In this document: in pieces, positions 23,078-29,714 of the stretch
Position numbering within the stretch: position 1 is the stretch's first letter
Layout: the number at the start of each line of letters is the position of its first letter
NCBI GenBank assembly: GCA_002311285.1
Contig: DBZU01000074.1
Span: 31,497 to 61,210 of the forward strand
Source of the DNA: Dehalococcoidia bacterium UBA1152
GTDB taxonomy: Bacteria > Chloroflexota > Dehalococcoidia > Lucifugimonadales > UBA2962
Direction of reading: 5' to 3'
Length of the DNA: 29,714 bases
The notes under the pieces: generated by a model
What the model saw: only the letters and a program-made list of their open reading frames with translations
What the model was told of the DNA's origin: nothing
Database searches by the model: none
Made by a program: the position numbers and the translations under genes

Positions 23078-23983
23078 TTAGGCTGTGTAATTGTGGCGGC
23101 CGCCCATCTTTTTTAATAATCTGATGCCTTCTATCGTAATGGTTCGTTCCGCTGACTTGCACATATCATAAATAGTAAGGCAGGATATCGAAACAGCCAT
23201 TAAAGCTTCCATTTCAATACCTGTGTTATTGTAGGTCGAGGCTTCAGTTAAAACATGTACCGCACTTGAAGTTTCATCTATCGACATCTCTATTGAAATT
23301 TTATCTACTGGTAAAGGATGACAAAGAGGTATTAGATCTGAAGTTTTCTTAGCTGCCATTATTCCAGCTACTTTAGCAACAGTTAATACGTCGCCCTTAC
23401 CGATAGAGTTTTCTTTAATTAATTTTAGGGTTGCCGGTTTCATTCGAACCCATCCTTCGGCCTGAGCGGTCCTAAATGTCTTTGATTTGGGGCCGACATC
23501 AACCATATTTGCTTCACCGGTGCTATCAACATGGCTTAAATTTTCATTGCCAGCACCCTTCTTGCTGGCTGCTTTTGAATTCAAGTTAATTTTTTTTAAC
23601 ATAGATTGTGATTCCGAAAAAGCTGTTGAATCTGCCAGTTCATTTAATTCATTTCCAGCATGACCTTTAATCCATTTCCATGTTACAGACAATTGGTCAA
23701 CCAAGCTGTCTATTTCTTTCCAAAGATCAACATTAGCTTTGCGACGCCAACCTTTTGTCATTGTGTTAGTTATGTATGTGCTGTCGGTATGCACAGTGAC
23801 ATCAGACTTTGAAGGTAGTGATTTTAATCCTTCAATAACTGCCACCATTTCCATGCGATTATTGGTTGAGTCGTCTATTCCACCTTTTAGAATAGTTCGC
23901 TGTCCATCTATAACTACGACAGCTCCCCAACCGCCAGGCCCGGGATTTCCTGAACAAGCGCCGTCCGTATATATATCGATCAC
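23078..23983 (-). CDS. RNase HI - MoaC fusion protein
   Basis: One uninterrupted 301-aa frame joins two enzymes. Residues 1-125 are RNase HI, which cuts RNA in RNA-DNA hybrids: Asp7 (YTDGACSGNPG), Glu45 (NNRMEM), Asp67 (HTDSTY), His108 (KGHAGN) and Asp118 (ELAD) give the full catalytic set. Residues ~149-301 are MoaC, cyclic pyranopterin monophosphate synthase of molybdenum cofactor synthesis: LSHVDSTGEANMVDVG, KGDVLTVAKVAGIMAAKKT, LIPLCHPL, NTGIEMEAL and TIYDMCK. A Lys/Ser-rich linker (~128-148) starts with Met128, which could serve as an internal start for MoaC alone. The start is GTG 23983 with GGGG six bases upstream. It follows moaA by 33 bases, so the MoaA product is handed directly to this MoaC. 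Confidence 0.92.
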   Translation of the reverse strand: MIDIYTDGACSGNPGPGGWGAVVVIDGQRTILKGGIDDSTNNRMEMVAVIEGLKSLPSKSDVTVHTDSTYITNTMTKGWRRKANVDLWKEIDSLVDQLSVTWKWIKGHAGNELNELADSTAFSESQSMLKKINLNSKAASKKGAGNENLSHVDSTGEANMVDVGPKSKTFRTAQAEGWVRMKPATLKLIKENSIGKGDVLTVAKVAGIMAAKKTSDLIPLCHPLPVDKISIEMSIDETSSAVHVLTEASTYNNTGIEMEALMAVSISCLTIYDMCKSAERTITIEGIRLLKKMGGRHNYTA

Positions 23984-24016
23984 TTTTTCCCCATTAACTT
24001 AATTATATTTTTAAAC

Positions 24017-25060
24017 TTAGCCGCCGATATGATACATTTCCACTTTTTTCAAATTGGATTTAACTGAGTTAGTATTGCGAGTTTCAGAATAGCGGTCATC
24101 TCTAGTTTTCCAAGTATTGGAGATTATCGCAATAATCTCTGAATCTGAAGCTCCATTTCTGAGGGGAGTTCGTAGGTCTGTCCCTTTTGTACCAAATAGA
24201 CATGTATATAACTTTCCTTCAGGAGATAAACGTAGCCGGGTGCATGCTCCACAAAAAGGTTGTGTAACCGAGGCTATAATCCCAATTTCTCCATTGCCAT
24301 TAGTCGGCCTATACCTTCTTGCCACTTCACCCGGATAAAGGGGCTCAATTAGCTCAATGGGAATCGTTTCATTAATTTTAGATATAATCTCATCTGCCGG
24401 GACTACATGTTTCATATCCCAGTTGTTTAGCGTTCCAACATCCATATATTCGATGAAACGAACAATGTGACCTTTTGTAAGAAAATACTGAGCCAACTCA
24501 GTTATTGTGTGATCATTAACACCTTTTTGAACAACTGAATTAATTTTTATTGGAGCAAATCCAGCGCGCACAGCTTCATTTATCCCGTCAAGTACACTTT
24601 TTACTCCAAAGTCCCGCCCATTCATTTTACGGAAAATGCTGTCATCAAGTGTGTCAAGGCTAACAGTCAGTCGGTGAAGGCCGGCATCCTTTAATGTATG
24701 CGCCATTTTTGGTAACAAATATCCATTTGTAGTCATTGCTAAGTCTGAAATGCCTTTAATGCCTGTAATGAGTTTAATCAAAACATCAATATCTCTACGC
24801 ACTAAAGGTTCGCCGCCGGTTAATCTAACTTTTTGTACGCCCATGTTAACCAATAATTGAGTTACTCTGCTGATCTCCTCAAATGTTAGAAGTTTTTCAT
24901 GTGGAAGGAATTCGTATCTTTCACCATATATTTCTGCGGGCATACAATATGTACACCGAAAGTTACATCTATCAGTGAGTGATATTCGTAGATCTCTTAC
25001 AGGTCTATTAAGTTTATCTTTTATTGCTTTGTTAACCATTAGGCTCGTATTCATCTTCAT
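24017..25060 (-). CDS. moaA: GTP 3',8-cyclase (molybdenum cofactor synthesis)
   Basis: A 347-aa radical SAM enzyme that converts GTP to 3',8-cyclo-GTP, the substrate of MoaC in the next gene. The radical SAM cluster is Cys32, Cys36 and Cys39 (DRCNFRCTYCMP); the C-terminal auxiliary [4Fe-4S] cluster is Cys270, Cys273 and Cys287 (FCGACTRLR ... YTCLFG). LTGGEPLVRRD and SLDTLDDSIF are also typical. The protein ends in Gly-Gly (YHIGG), the tail required for activity in MoaA. The start is uncertain: ATG 25060 overlaps rdgB by 29 bases, and ATG 25039 would overlap by eight. Neither has an obvious ribosome binding site, so translational coupling to rdgB is likely. Confidence 0.95.
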   Translation of the reverse strand: MKMNTSLMVNKAIKDKLNRPVRDLRISLTDRCNFRCTYCMPAEIYGERYEFLPHEKLLTFEEISRVTQLLVNMGVQKVRLTGGEPLVRRDIDVLIKLITGIKGISDLAMTTNGYLLPKMAHTLKDAGLHRLTVSLDTLDDSIFRKMNGRDFGVKSVLDGINEAVRAGFAPIKINSVVQKGVNDHTITELAQYFLTKGHIVRFIEYMDVGTLNNWDMKHVVPADEIISKINETIPIELIEPLYPGEVARRYRPTNGNGEIGIIASVTQPFCGACTRLRLSPEGKLYTCLFGTKGTDLRTPLRNGASDSEIIAIISNTWKTRDDRYSETRNTNSVKSNLKKVEMYHIGG

Positions 25061-25655
25061 TTAAAATGCGGGAACTTTTGAACCAATTACTAGTTTTTCT
25101 TAAAGCCATGCCTCTATGGCTGATTTTCATTTTACGGTCATCTGTCAATTGAGCCATAGTTTGTTTTTCATTATCAGGAATAAACACAGAGTCATATCCG
25201 AAGCCCCTGTATCCCATTTCTTTTGTAGCAATTTTACCTCGTATTTTCCCTTCAAATATTTCTATTGCATTTGAGGACAAAATAACTGCAATTACGCAAA
25301 CAAAAGAAGCATCCCGTTGATTTTTTGGAACTTTTCTGAGTTCAAACAACAGCTTATGTCTATTTTGCTTATCACTTGCGTTAGTTCCAGCATATCTTGC
25401 TGACTTTACACCGGGATTTCCATTAAGCGCATCTACAGCCAAACCAGAATCATCTGCTAGCGTTGGTGTTTTACTCAGGCATTGATATGTAGTCGCTTTA
25501 AGAATCGCATTATCTAGAAAAGTCAATCCGGTCTCTTCGACGTCCTTCGATATTCCTGCCATTTTTAAACTCATTGGCTCTATGCCTATTGGCTCAAGAA
25601 CTCTGGCAAACTCTCTGTACTTGCCATCATTGTGAGTGGCGATTAATAGTTGAAT
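25032..25655 (-). CDS. rdgB: dITP/XTP pyrophosphatase (RdgB/HAM1), ATT start
   Basis: Hydrolyses non-canonical purine triphosphates (ITP, dITP, XTP) to monophosphates. The first ATG (25574) would begin after the family's essential N-terminal motif. Reading upstream in the same frame gives LLIATHNDGKYREFARVL, the expected start, back to an in-frame stop inside fba with no ATG, GTG or TTG. The best initiation codon is ATT at 25655-25653, giving M-Q-LLIATHN, 207 aa, the usual length. GGAGG lies four bases upstream, inside the fba coding sequence, and the genes overlap by 13 bases. Other motifs: LADDSGLAVDAL, GVKSARYAG, GYRGFGYDSVF and SHRGMAL. The domain call is firm; the ATT start is an inference from frame and binding site. 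Confidence 0.9.
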   Translation of the reverse strand: MQLLIATHNDGKYREFARVLEPIGIEPMSLKMAGISKDVEETGLTFLDNAILKATTYQCLSKTPTLADDSGLAVDALNGNPGVKSARYAGTNASDKQNRHKLLFELRKVPKNQRDASFVCVIAVILSSNAIEIFEGKIRGKIATKEMGYRGFGYDSVFIPDNEKQTMAQLTDDRKMKISHRGMALRKTSNWFKSSRILNEDEYEPNG

Positions 25656-26677
25656 GCTGCCTCCATGCTGGGATCGTAGGATCCATTTCTAGCAGCACTT
25701 GTAACAAGCGCTCTTTGGAAAAAGACATTTTGTGCTGTTTTTTGTTGATCACTTTTTCCTCCCCATGCATTTAACGGTGCCGCCTGAAGACCTCGTCCGT
25801 ATGAAAAGCTGAGCTCCCAAGGTGCTCCCACGTTTTTCGCGTATTTATTTATGGCATCAAGATTCATGATTGATTCATTATCACTTTGTCCACCGGAGAG
25901 AAACACGATTCCTGGAACGATTGAAGGCACAGTATCTTTAAAGCATGAAACAGTGGCTTTCGCTACTTCCTCTGCATTGGCTCTTTTGGAAGCTGACTTA
26001 CCACTAATAACCATGTTAGGTTTTAATAGCGTGCCTTTGAGGTCAACTCGACACTGTTCTAATTGGGAATAAACTTCTCTTAAAACGGATTCTGTAGCTG
26101 CGTAACACGCATCAATAGAGTGCTCCCCGTCCATTAAGACTTCTGGCTCAATAATTGGAACTAATTCAGCTTCTTGGCTTAAGCTTGCAAATCTGGCTAG
26201 TGCATGAGCATTGGCTTGTATACAGTAACTAGAAGGAATGCCATCTCCTATTGATATGACAGCCCTCCATTTTGTAAAACGAGCTCCTGCTTCCACATAC
26301 TTTGCAAGCCTTTCTCTAAGCCCATCTAATCCCTCGGTTATCGTTTCATTTGGATGTCCAGCTAAAGGTTTAGCACCTTTGTCAACTTTTATGCCCGGAA
26401 TTATTCCTTGATCTGTAAGAACTTCAACAAGTGGCGTCCCGTCAGAGCTGTTTTGATAGATTGTTTCGTCAAAAAGAATAACACCGCTTACATATCGCGA
26501 TATGTTCTTAGTGCTGAAAAGCATCTCACGGTAATTACGCCTATTGTCTTCAGTTGATTCAGTATTTATAGAATCAAATCGTTTTTTAATTGTTGGCGAA
26601 CTTTCATCAGCCGCTAGAATTCCTTTACCCGGAGCTACAATAGATGCGGCAGTATCTGCTAAAGTTTTATTTTTCAT
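25643..26677 (-). CDS. Fructose-bisphosphate aldolase, class I
   Basis: A 344-aa aldolase of the eukaryote-like class I type, which uses a Schiff base instead of metal. Lys219 (LLKPNMV) is the Schiff-base lysine, with Lys136 (TKWRAV), Glu177 (IIEPEV) and Asp24 (LAADES) in the active site; GIVFLSGGQSD and WELSFSYGRGLQ follow. Length is somewhat below the animal enzymes (~360). It lies 36 bases after the FBPase gene, so the pair makes fructose 6-phosphate from triose phosphates. AGGAG sits about six bases before the ATG. The last codons contain the ribosome binding site and start of rdgB. The C-terminal Tyr, involved in catalysis in the family, is present (FNY). Confidence 0.95.
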   Translation of the reverse strand: MKNKTLADTAASIVAPGKGILAADESSPTIKKRFDSINTESTEDNRRNYREMLFSTKNISRYVSGVILFDETIYQNSSDGTPLVEVLTDQGIIPGIKVDKGAKPLAGHPNETITEGLDGLRERLAKYVEAGARFTKWRAVISIGDGIPSSYCIQANAHALARFASLSQEAELVPIIEPEVLMDGEHSIDACYAATESVLREVYSQLEQCRVDLKGTLLKPNMVISGKSASKRANAEEVAKATVSCFKDTVPSIVPGIVFLSGGQSDNESIMNLDAINKYAKNVGAPWELSFSYGRGLQAAPLNAWGGKSDQQKTAQNVFFQRALVTSAARNGSYDPSMEAAFNY

Positions 26678-26690
26678 AATTTGCTCCTGT

Positions 26691-26718
26691 GAGTAAATAC
26701 TAATGAGTAAATACTAAC
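26691..26718. repeat. 14-bp tandem duplication at the fbp stop codon
   Basis: GAGTAAATACTAAT (26691-26704) is directly followed by GAGTAAATACTAAC (26705-26718), 13 of 14 bases equal. The second unit contains the fbp stop codon on the minus strand (TAG at 26716-26714), so the duplication places a second stop-bearing copy between fbp and the fba ribosome binding site. Confidence 0.85.
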
Positions 26719-27691
26719 TTGATTTTATGGCTTCCCTGATCTTTTTTACTAGTTCTTTGTTGCCGAGAATTAGTGGAGCTCGTTGATGAAGCTCATGTGG
26801 TGTAATTTCTAAAATATTCTGTATCCCGTCTGACACCTCTCCTCCTGCCTGCACAGAAACATACCCGAGAGGATTGGCTTCGTACATCAATCTCAGACGA
26901 CCATCTATATTTTTAGTATCTGCAGTGTATAAAAAAACGCCCCCCTTGATAAGGTTTCGGTGAAAATCGGCCACAAGAGATCCGATGTATCTTTGGGACC
27001 GACCATTTCTAAGCCCATCCACTGCCTGGACGATACCATTAGTCCATCGTGCGGTGTTTCCATCGTTAACACTGTAGTATGGTGTTTTATCTGGATACTT
27101 GATATCAGTAGAAGTGAGATGAAACATGCCAGTTGCTGGATCCATAGTGAATTCATCTACATTTCCTTCAGTAGCTATCACTAGAACTGTACAAGAGCCA
27201 TATACAACATATGCCGCGGCAACCTGTTCAATTCCTGGTCTTAACAATGACTCGGCATTTAATGCTTTTTGTTGATCACGTTTCCATATGCCAAATATAG
27301 ACCCTATACTCACGGCTACATCAATATTAGACGATCCATCTAGAGGGTCCATTAACACAATATAGTTATGCTTCTCGGTTTCACCAAACGATACTGGATG
27401 TTCTATTTCTTCACATCCAACCATTGCAACACGACCTGAGTCTTTAAATTCCTGAACAAATGTGTCAGAGCTGATCGCATCTAATTGTTGCACAATCTCT
27501 CCTTGGATATTCACTTCTCCAGTGGTACCCAGGATTCCAGCTAAATTACCATTTCGAATTTGTTTTTCTAGCGCATAGGCTCCTGATGAGATAGCGTGCA
27601 AAACAGATTCAAGCCCATCATATAAACCAGAAGTTTCGTAACGAGACTCACAAAATTCAGGAAGAGTCAAGTGTTGGGGTGGTGATGTCAA
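26714..27691 (-). CDS. fbp: Fructose-1,6-bisphosphatase, class 1
   Basis: A 325-aa gluconeogenic phosphatase producing fructose 6-phosphate. The metal site is complete: Glu94/Glu95 (CEEIEHP) and Asp115/Asp118 in the signature MDPLDGSSNID, then SLVADFHRNLIKGGVFLY and YEANPLGYVSVQAGG with the last metal-binding Glu. Length is normal (~330). The start is TTG at 27691, with GAGG eight bases upstream. No ATG lies near the domain start. It is the first gene of the minus-strand operon fbp-fba-rdgB-moaA-rnhA/moaC-pth and has a good promoter candidate upstream. Confidence 0.95.
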   Translation of the reverse strand: MTSPPQHLTLPEFCESRYETSGLYDGLESVLHAISSGAYALEKQIRNGNLAGILGTTGEVNIQGEIVQQLDAISSDTFVQEFKDSGRVAMVGCEEIEHPVSFGETEKHNYIVLMDPLDGSSNIDVAVSIGSIFGIWKRDQQKALNAESLLRPGIEQVAAAYVVYGSCTVLVIATEGNVDEFTMDPATGMFHLTSTDIKYPDKTPYYSVNDGNTARWTNGIVQAVDGLRNGRSQRYIGSLVADFHRNLIKGGVFLYTADTKNIDGRLRLMYEANPLGYVSVQAGGEVSDGIQNILEITPHELHQRAPLILGNKELVKKIREAIKSS

Positions 27692-27730
27692 TATTAGAGC
27701 CTCATTCTTATTGTTACTGTTCTATTTGGG

Positions 27731-27761
27731 AGTGTAACAATGGGTAAAAAAAGAGTGTCAA
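27731..27761 (-). promoter_or_regulatory. Likely promoter of the fbp operon
   Basis: On the minus strand a perfect TTGACA (27761-27756) is followed after 19 bases by TACACT (27736-27731), preceded by TG in the extended -10 position. The spacer is at the long end of the allowed range. Transcription would start near 27724, about 33 bases before the fbp TTG. Confidence 0.5.
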
Positions 27762-27835
27762 GGAATAGGGATTTTGAATCACTGATCTTTGTTTCATTTA
27801 ACCTGCTGTATAAAGTATGATTATTATGTTTTACA

Positions 27836-27864
27836 TTGAAGGATAGCTGACAGTTACATACTAA
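27836..27864 (+). promoter_or_regulatory. Likely promoter of tRNA-Ser (and perhaps sucCD)
   Basis: TTGAAG (27836-27841) and TACTAA (27859-27864) are 17 bases apart. The start would fall near 27871, 17 bases before the tRNA. It is divergent from the fbp promoter, so 27692-27887 is a shared control region with no gene. No terminator is seen between the tRNA and sucC (54 bases). Confidence 0.45.
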
Positions 27865-27887
27865 CACGGTAGGTGATAAATTGATTT

Positions 27888-27974
<87 letters not shown>

Positions 27975-28028
27975 CCGCTTCAAGATAAAATTAATGTAAA
28001 TCAAGGATAAGGTGTGATTAACTAATTT

Positions 28029-29186
28029 ATGAAACTGCATGAATATCAAGCAAAAAACTTACTGAAGAAACATGCGGTCCCAGTGCCAAATGGTGAACTG
28101 GCTTCTAATTTAGCAGAGGTTCAAAAAATCGCCCAAAGCTTTCAAGGTCAATGTGTCGTTAAAGTTCAAATACATGCTGGCGGAAGAGGTAAATCTGGAG
28201 GAGTGAAAGTAGTAAAGACTGTTGATGATGCTGTAAAGGTGGCTCAAGAAATGCTAACTCGAAACATAGCAACTCATCAGACGACAACTGACGGAGTGCC
28301 TGTTAATGAGCTTTTGATTGAGGAGGCTCTAGACGTCAGTCAAGAATTATATTTATCGGTTCTTGTTGACAGTGGATTACGTAAAGTAATTGTAATGGCA
28401 AGTGAAGCCGGTGGAATGGAAATTGAACAGGTGGCTGAAGAACAACCCGATAGGATAATCCGTGAAGTAGTTGACCCGAACCTTGGATTTATGCCATACC
28501 AAGCCAGAAATGTAGCACGAAGTCTTAACCTGAACTCTGCAATACATAATCAATTCGTGAAGCTAGTGACTGGCGTGTATAAAGCATTCATTGAACATGA
28601 TTGTACCTTGATAGAAATTAATCCCCTTGCTATTACAGCCCAGGATACGTTAATAGCAATTGATGCAAAAGCAACGATTGACGATGATGCTCTGTTCAGA
28701 CAAAAAGATGAATCCTTTGCTTATGACGACAGGCAGGATCCAGAATTAGAGACGTTAGCTCGAAATAGTGGATTGAGTTATGTAAAGCTAGATGGTGATG
28801 TGGGATGTTTGGTGAATGGAGCAGGGCTAGCAATGGCGACTATGGACGTTACCGTAGCAGCAGGAGCAACACCAGCCAATTTTTTAGATGTTGGTGGAGG
28901 AGCAAACGTAGAGAAAGTGGCCAATGCCGTCAATATCCTGTTGTCGGACCCGGGTGTCAAAAAAGTTTTTGTGAATATATTCGGAGGTATATTGCGTTGT
29001 GATGTAGTGGCTAGGGGGATATTGGATGCTACAGCAGCACGAAAAGAACCGATTCCACCAATTGTGGTTAGGATGTTAGGTACTAATGCTGAAGAAGGAC
29101 GAAAAATTTTGAAAGAAGCAAACATAGGGGTGCATCTGGTAAATGATTTTACTGAAGCTGCAGCAACTATAAAGTCTCTATCGTGA
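28029..29186 (+). CDS. sucC: Succinate-CoA ligase (ADP/GDP-forming) subunit beta
   Basis: A 385-aa ATP-grasp subunit of the TCA-cycle enzyme that converts succinyl-CoA to succinate with nucleotide formation. The start KLHEYQAKNLLKKHAVPVP, the nucleotide loop KVQIHAGGRGKSGGVK, LIEINPLA, GLAMATMDV and the C-terminal VNIFGGILRCDVVA with VRMLGTNAEEG are all family standards, and the length is typical (~388). ATG 28029 gives the family N-terminus exactly, although its ribosome binding site is weak. sucD begins ten bases after the stop. Confidence 0.97.
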   Translation: MKLHEYQAKNLLKKHAVPVPNGELASNLAEVQKIAQSFQGQCVVKVQIHAGGRGKSGGVKVVKTVDDAVKVAQEMLTRNIATHQTTTDGVPVNELLIEEALDVSQELYLSVLVDSGLRKVIVMASEAGGMEIEQVAEEQPDRIIREVVDPNLGFMPYQARNVARSLNLNSAIHNQFVKLVTGVYKAFIEHDCTLIEINPLAITAQDTLIAIDAKATIDDDALFRQKDESFAYDDRQDPELETLARNSGLSYVKLDGDVGCLVNGAGLAMATMDVTVAAGATPANFLDVGGGANVEKVANAVNILLSDPGVKKVFVNIFGGILRCDVVARGILDATAARKEPIPPIVVRMLGTNAEEGRKILKEANIGVHLVNDFTEAAATIKSLS

Positions 29187-29196
29187 TTGTTAAAAA

Positions 29197-29714
29197 ATGA
29201 GTATTTTTGTTGGAAAAGACACTAGGTTACTGGTACAGGGAATAACCGGTCGTGAGGGTAGCTACCATACAGTTAGGTGTATGGATTATGGGACTAAAGT
29301 AGTAGCGGGTGTCACGCCTGGTAAGGGGGGTCAAATCTTCGCGGAAAAAGTACCGATTTATGATACTGTGCGGCAAGCTGCAGAGGAGACAAAAGCAAAT
29401 ACGTCACTTGTCTTTGTGCCCCCTCCTTTTGCAGGTGATGCAATTATTGAAGCAATTGATGCCGGTATTCAAACTGTTATTTGTATTACTGAAGGTATTC
29501 CCGTATCCGACTCTATTAAGGTTTGCGAATATGTCTCTAAGTCTGATGCTAGGCTGTTAGGACCTAATTGTCCTGGAATAATATCTCCTAAAGCTAAAGT
29601 TAAAGCAGGGATAATGCCTTCGCATGTCTATTCCCCTGGCCGTGTCGGTGTTGTTTCTCGCAGCGGGACATTAACTTATGAGGCAGTAGGACAGTTGACG
29701 CCTCTCGGAATCGG
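29197..29714 (+). CDS. sucD: Succinate-CoA ligase subunit alpha, partial (C-terminus off the window)
   Basis: The first 172 residues of the CoA-binding subunit. MSIFVGKDTRLLVQGITGREG gives the Rossmann CoA site, followed by AGVTPGKGG, VFVPPPFAGDAIIEA, ITEGIPV, LLGPNCPGIISP and VVSRSGTLTYEAVGQ. The phosphorylated His of the family lies further on, outside the window. It is in the sucC operon, ten bases downstream. The frame stays open to the last base. Confidence 0.96.
   Translation, partial: MSIFVGKDTRLLVQGITGREGSYHTVRCMDYGTKVVAGVTPGKGGQIFAEKVPIYDTVRQAAEETKANTSLVFVPPPFAGDAIIEAIDAGIQTVICITEGIPVSDSIKVCEYVSKSDARLLGPNCPGIISPKAKVKAGIMPSHVYSPGRVGVVSRSGTLTYEAVGQLTPLGI

Noticed and set aside
25032..25574. 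rdgB starting at the ATG at 25574 (180 aa)
   Set aside because: This would delete the conserved ATHNDGK nucleotide-binding start, which is encoded just upstream in the same frame.
29309..29560. 83-aa plus-strand ORF
   Set aside because: It is another frame of sucD, whose frame carries the CoA ligase motifs.

Overview
The window (29.7 kb, AT-rich, tightly packed, no mobile elements, CRISPR or phage genes seen) looks like chromosomal DNA of a streamlined free-living bacterium. A lineage such as marine SAR202-type Chloroflexota would fit the low GC, the amidase/SDR/corrinoid methyltransferase content and the lipoprotein beta-propellers. That placement is inference; no rRNA or marker alignment was possible here.

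Layout. 1-5899 holds mostly minus-strand genes: a truncated proB (glutamate 5-kinase), a TolB-like PD40 lipoprotein, a gamma-glutamyltransferase and an amidase, with one plus-strand DUF4395 membrane protein. 6015-16344 is a plus-strand run of twelve genes that form a corrinoid/tetrahydrofolate methyl-transfer system. In order they are: a small 'virulence factor'-family protein, a zinc homocysteine-methyltransferase-like protein, an unrecognised 221-aa protein, two tandem UroD/MtaA-like methyltransferases, a pterin-binding methyltransferase, a B12-binding corrinoid protein, the MetV-like zinc-finger protein, MetF, a small four-Cys protein, a RACo-type [2Fe-2S]/ASKHA corrinoid reactivator and a D-2-hydroxyacid (phosphoglycerate-type) dehydrogenase. 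The simplest reading is that a methyl group from an unknown O-, N- or S-methyl donor is moved to the corrinoid protein, then to tetrahydrofolate, and is processed by MetF/MetV to methylene-THF. RACo repairs accidentally oxidised cobalt. No gene identifies the substrate.

16351-19764 (minus) reads gatC-gatA-SDR-SDR. The first SDR after gatA has the Asn and Lys of its catalytic tetrad apparently exchanged. 19983-22383 (plus) holds two tandem kelch-repeat lipoproteins. 22413-27691 (minus) is a housekeeping operon: fbp, class I fba, rdgB, moaA, an rnhA-moaC fusion, and pth. rdgB appears to start at a rare ATT codon inside the end of fba. 27692-28028 is a divergent promoter region with tRNA-Ser(UGA), followed by sucC and a truncated sucD (plus).

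The items most worth a second look are the methyl-transfer cluster with its unassigned members, the SDR tetrad swap, the RNase HI-MoaC fusion and the AUU start of rdgB. All functional calls rest on motifs read by eye; no database search was run.
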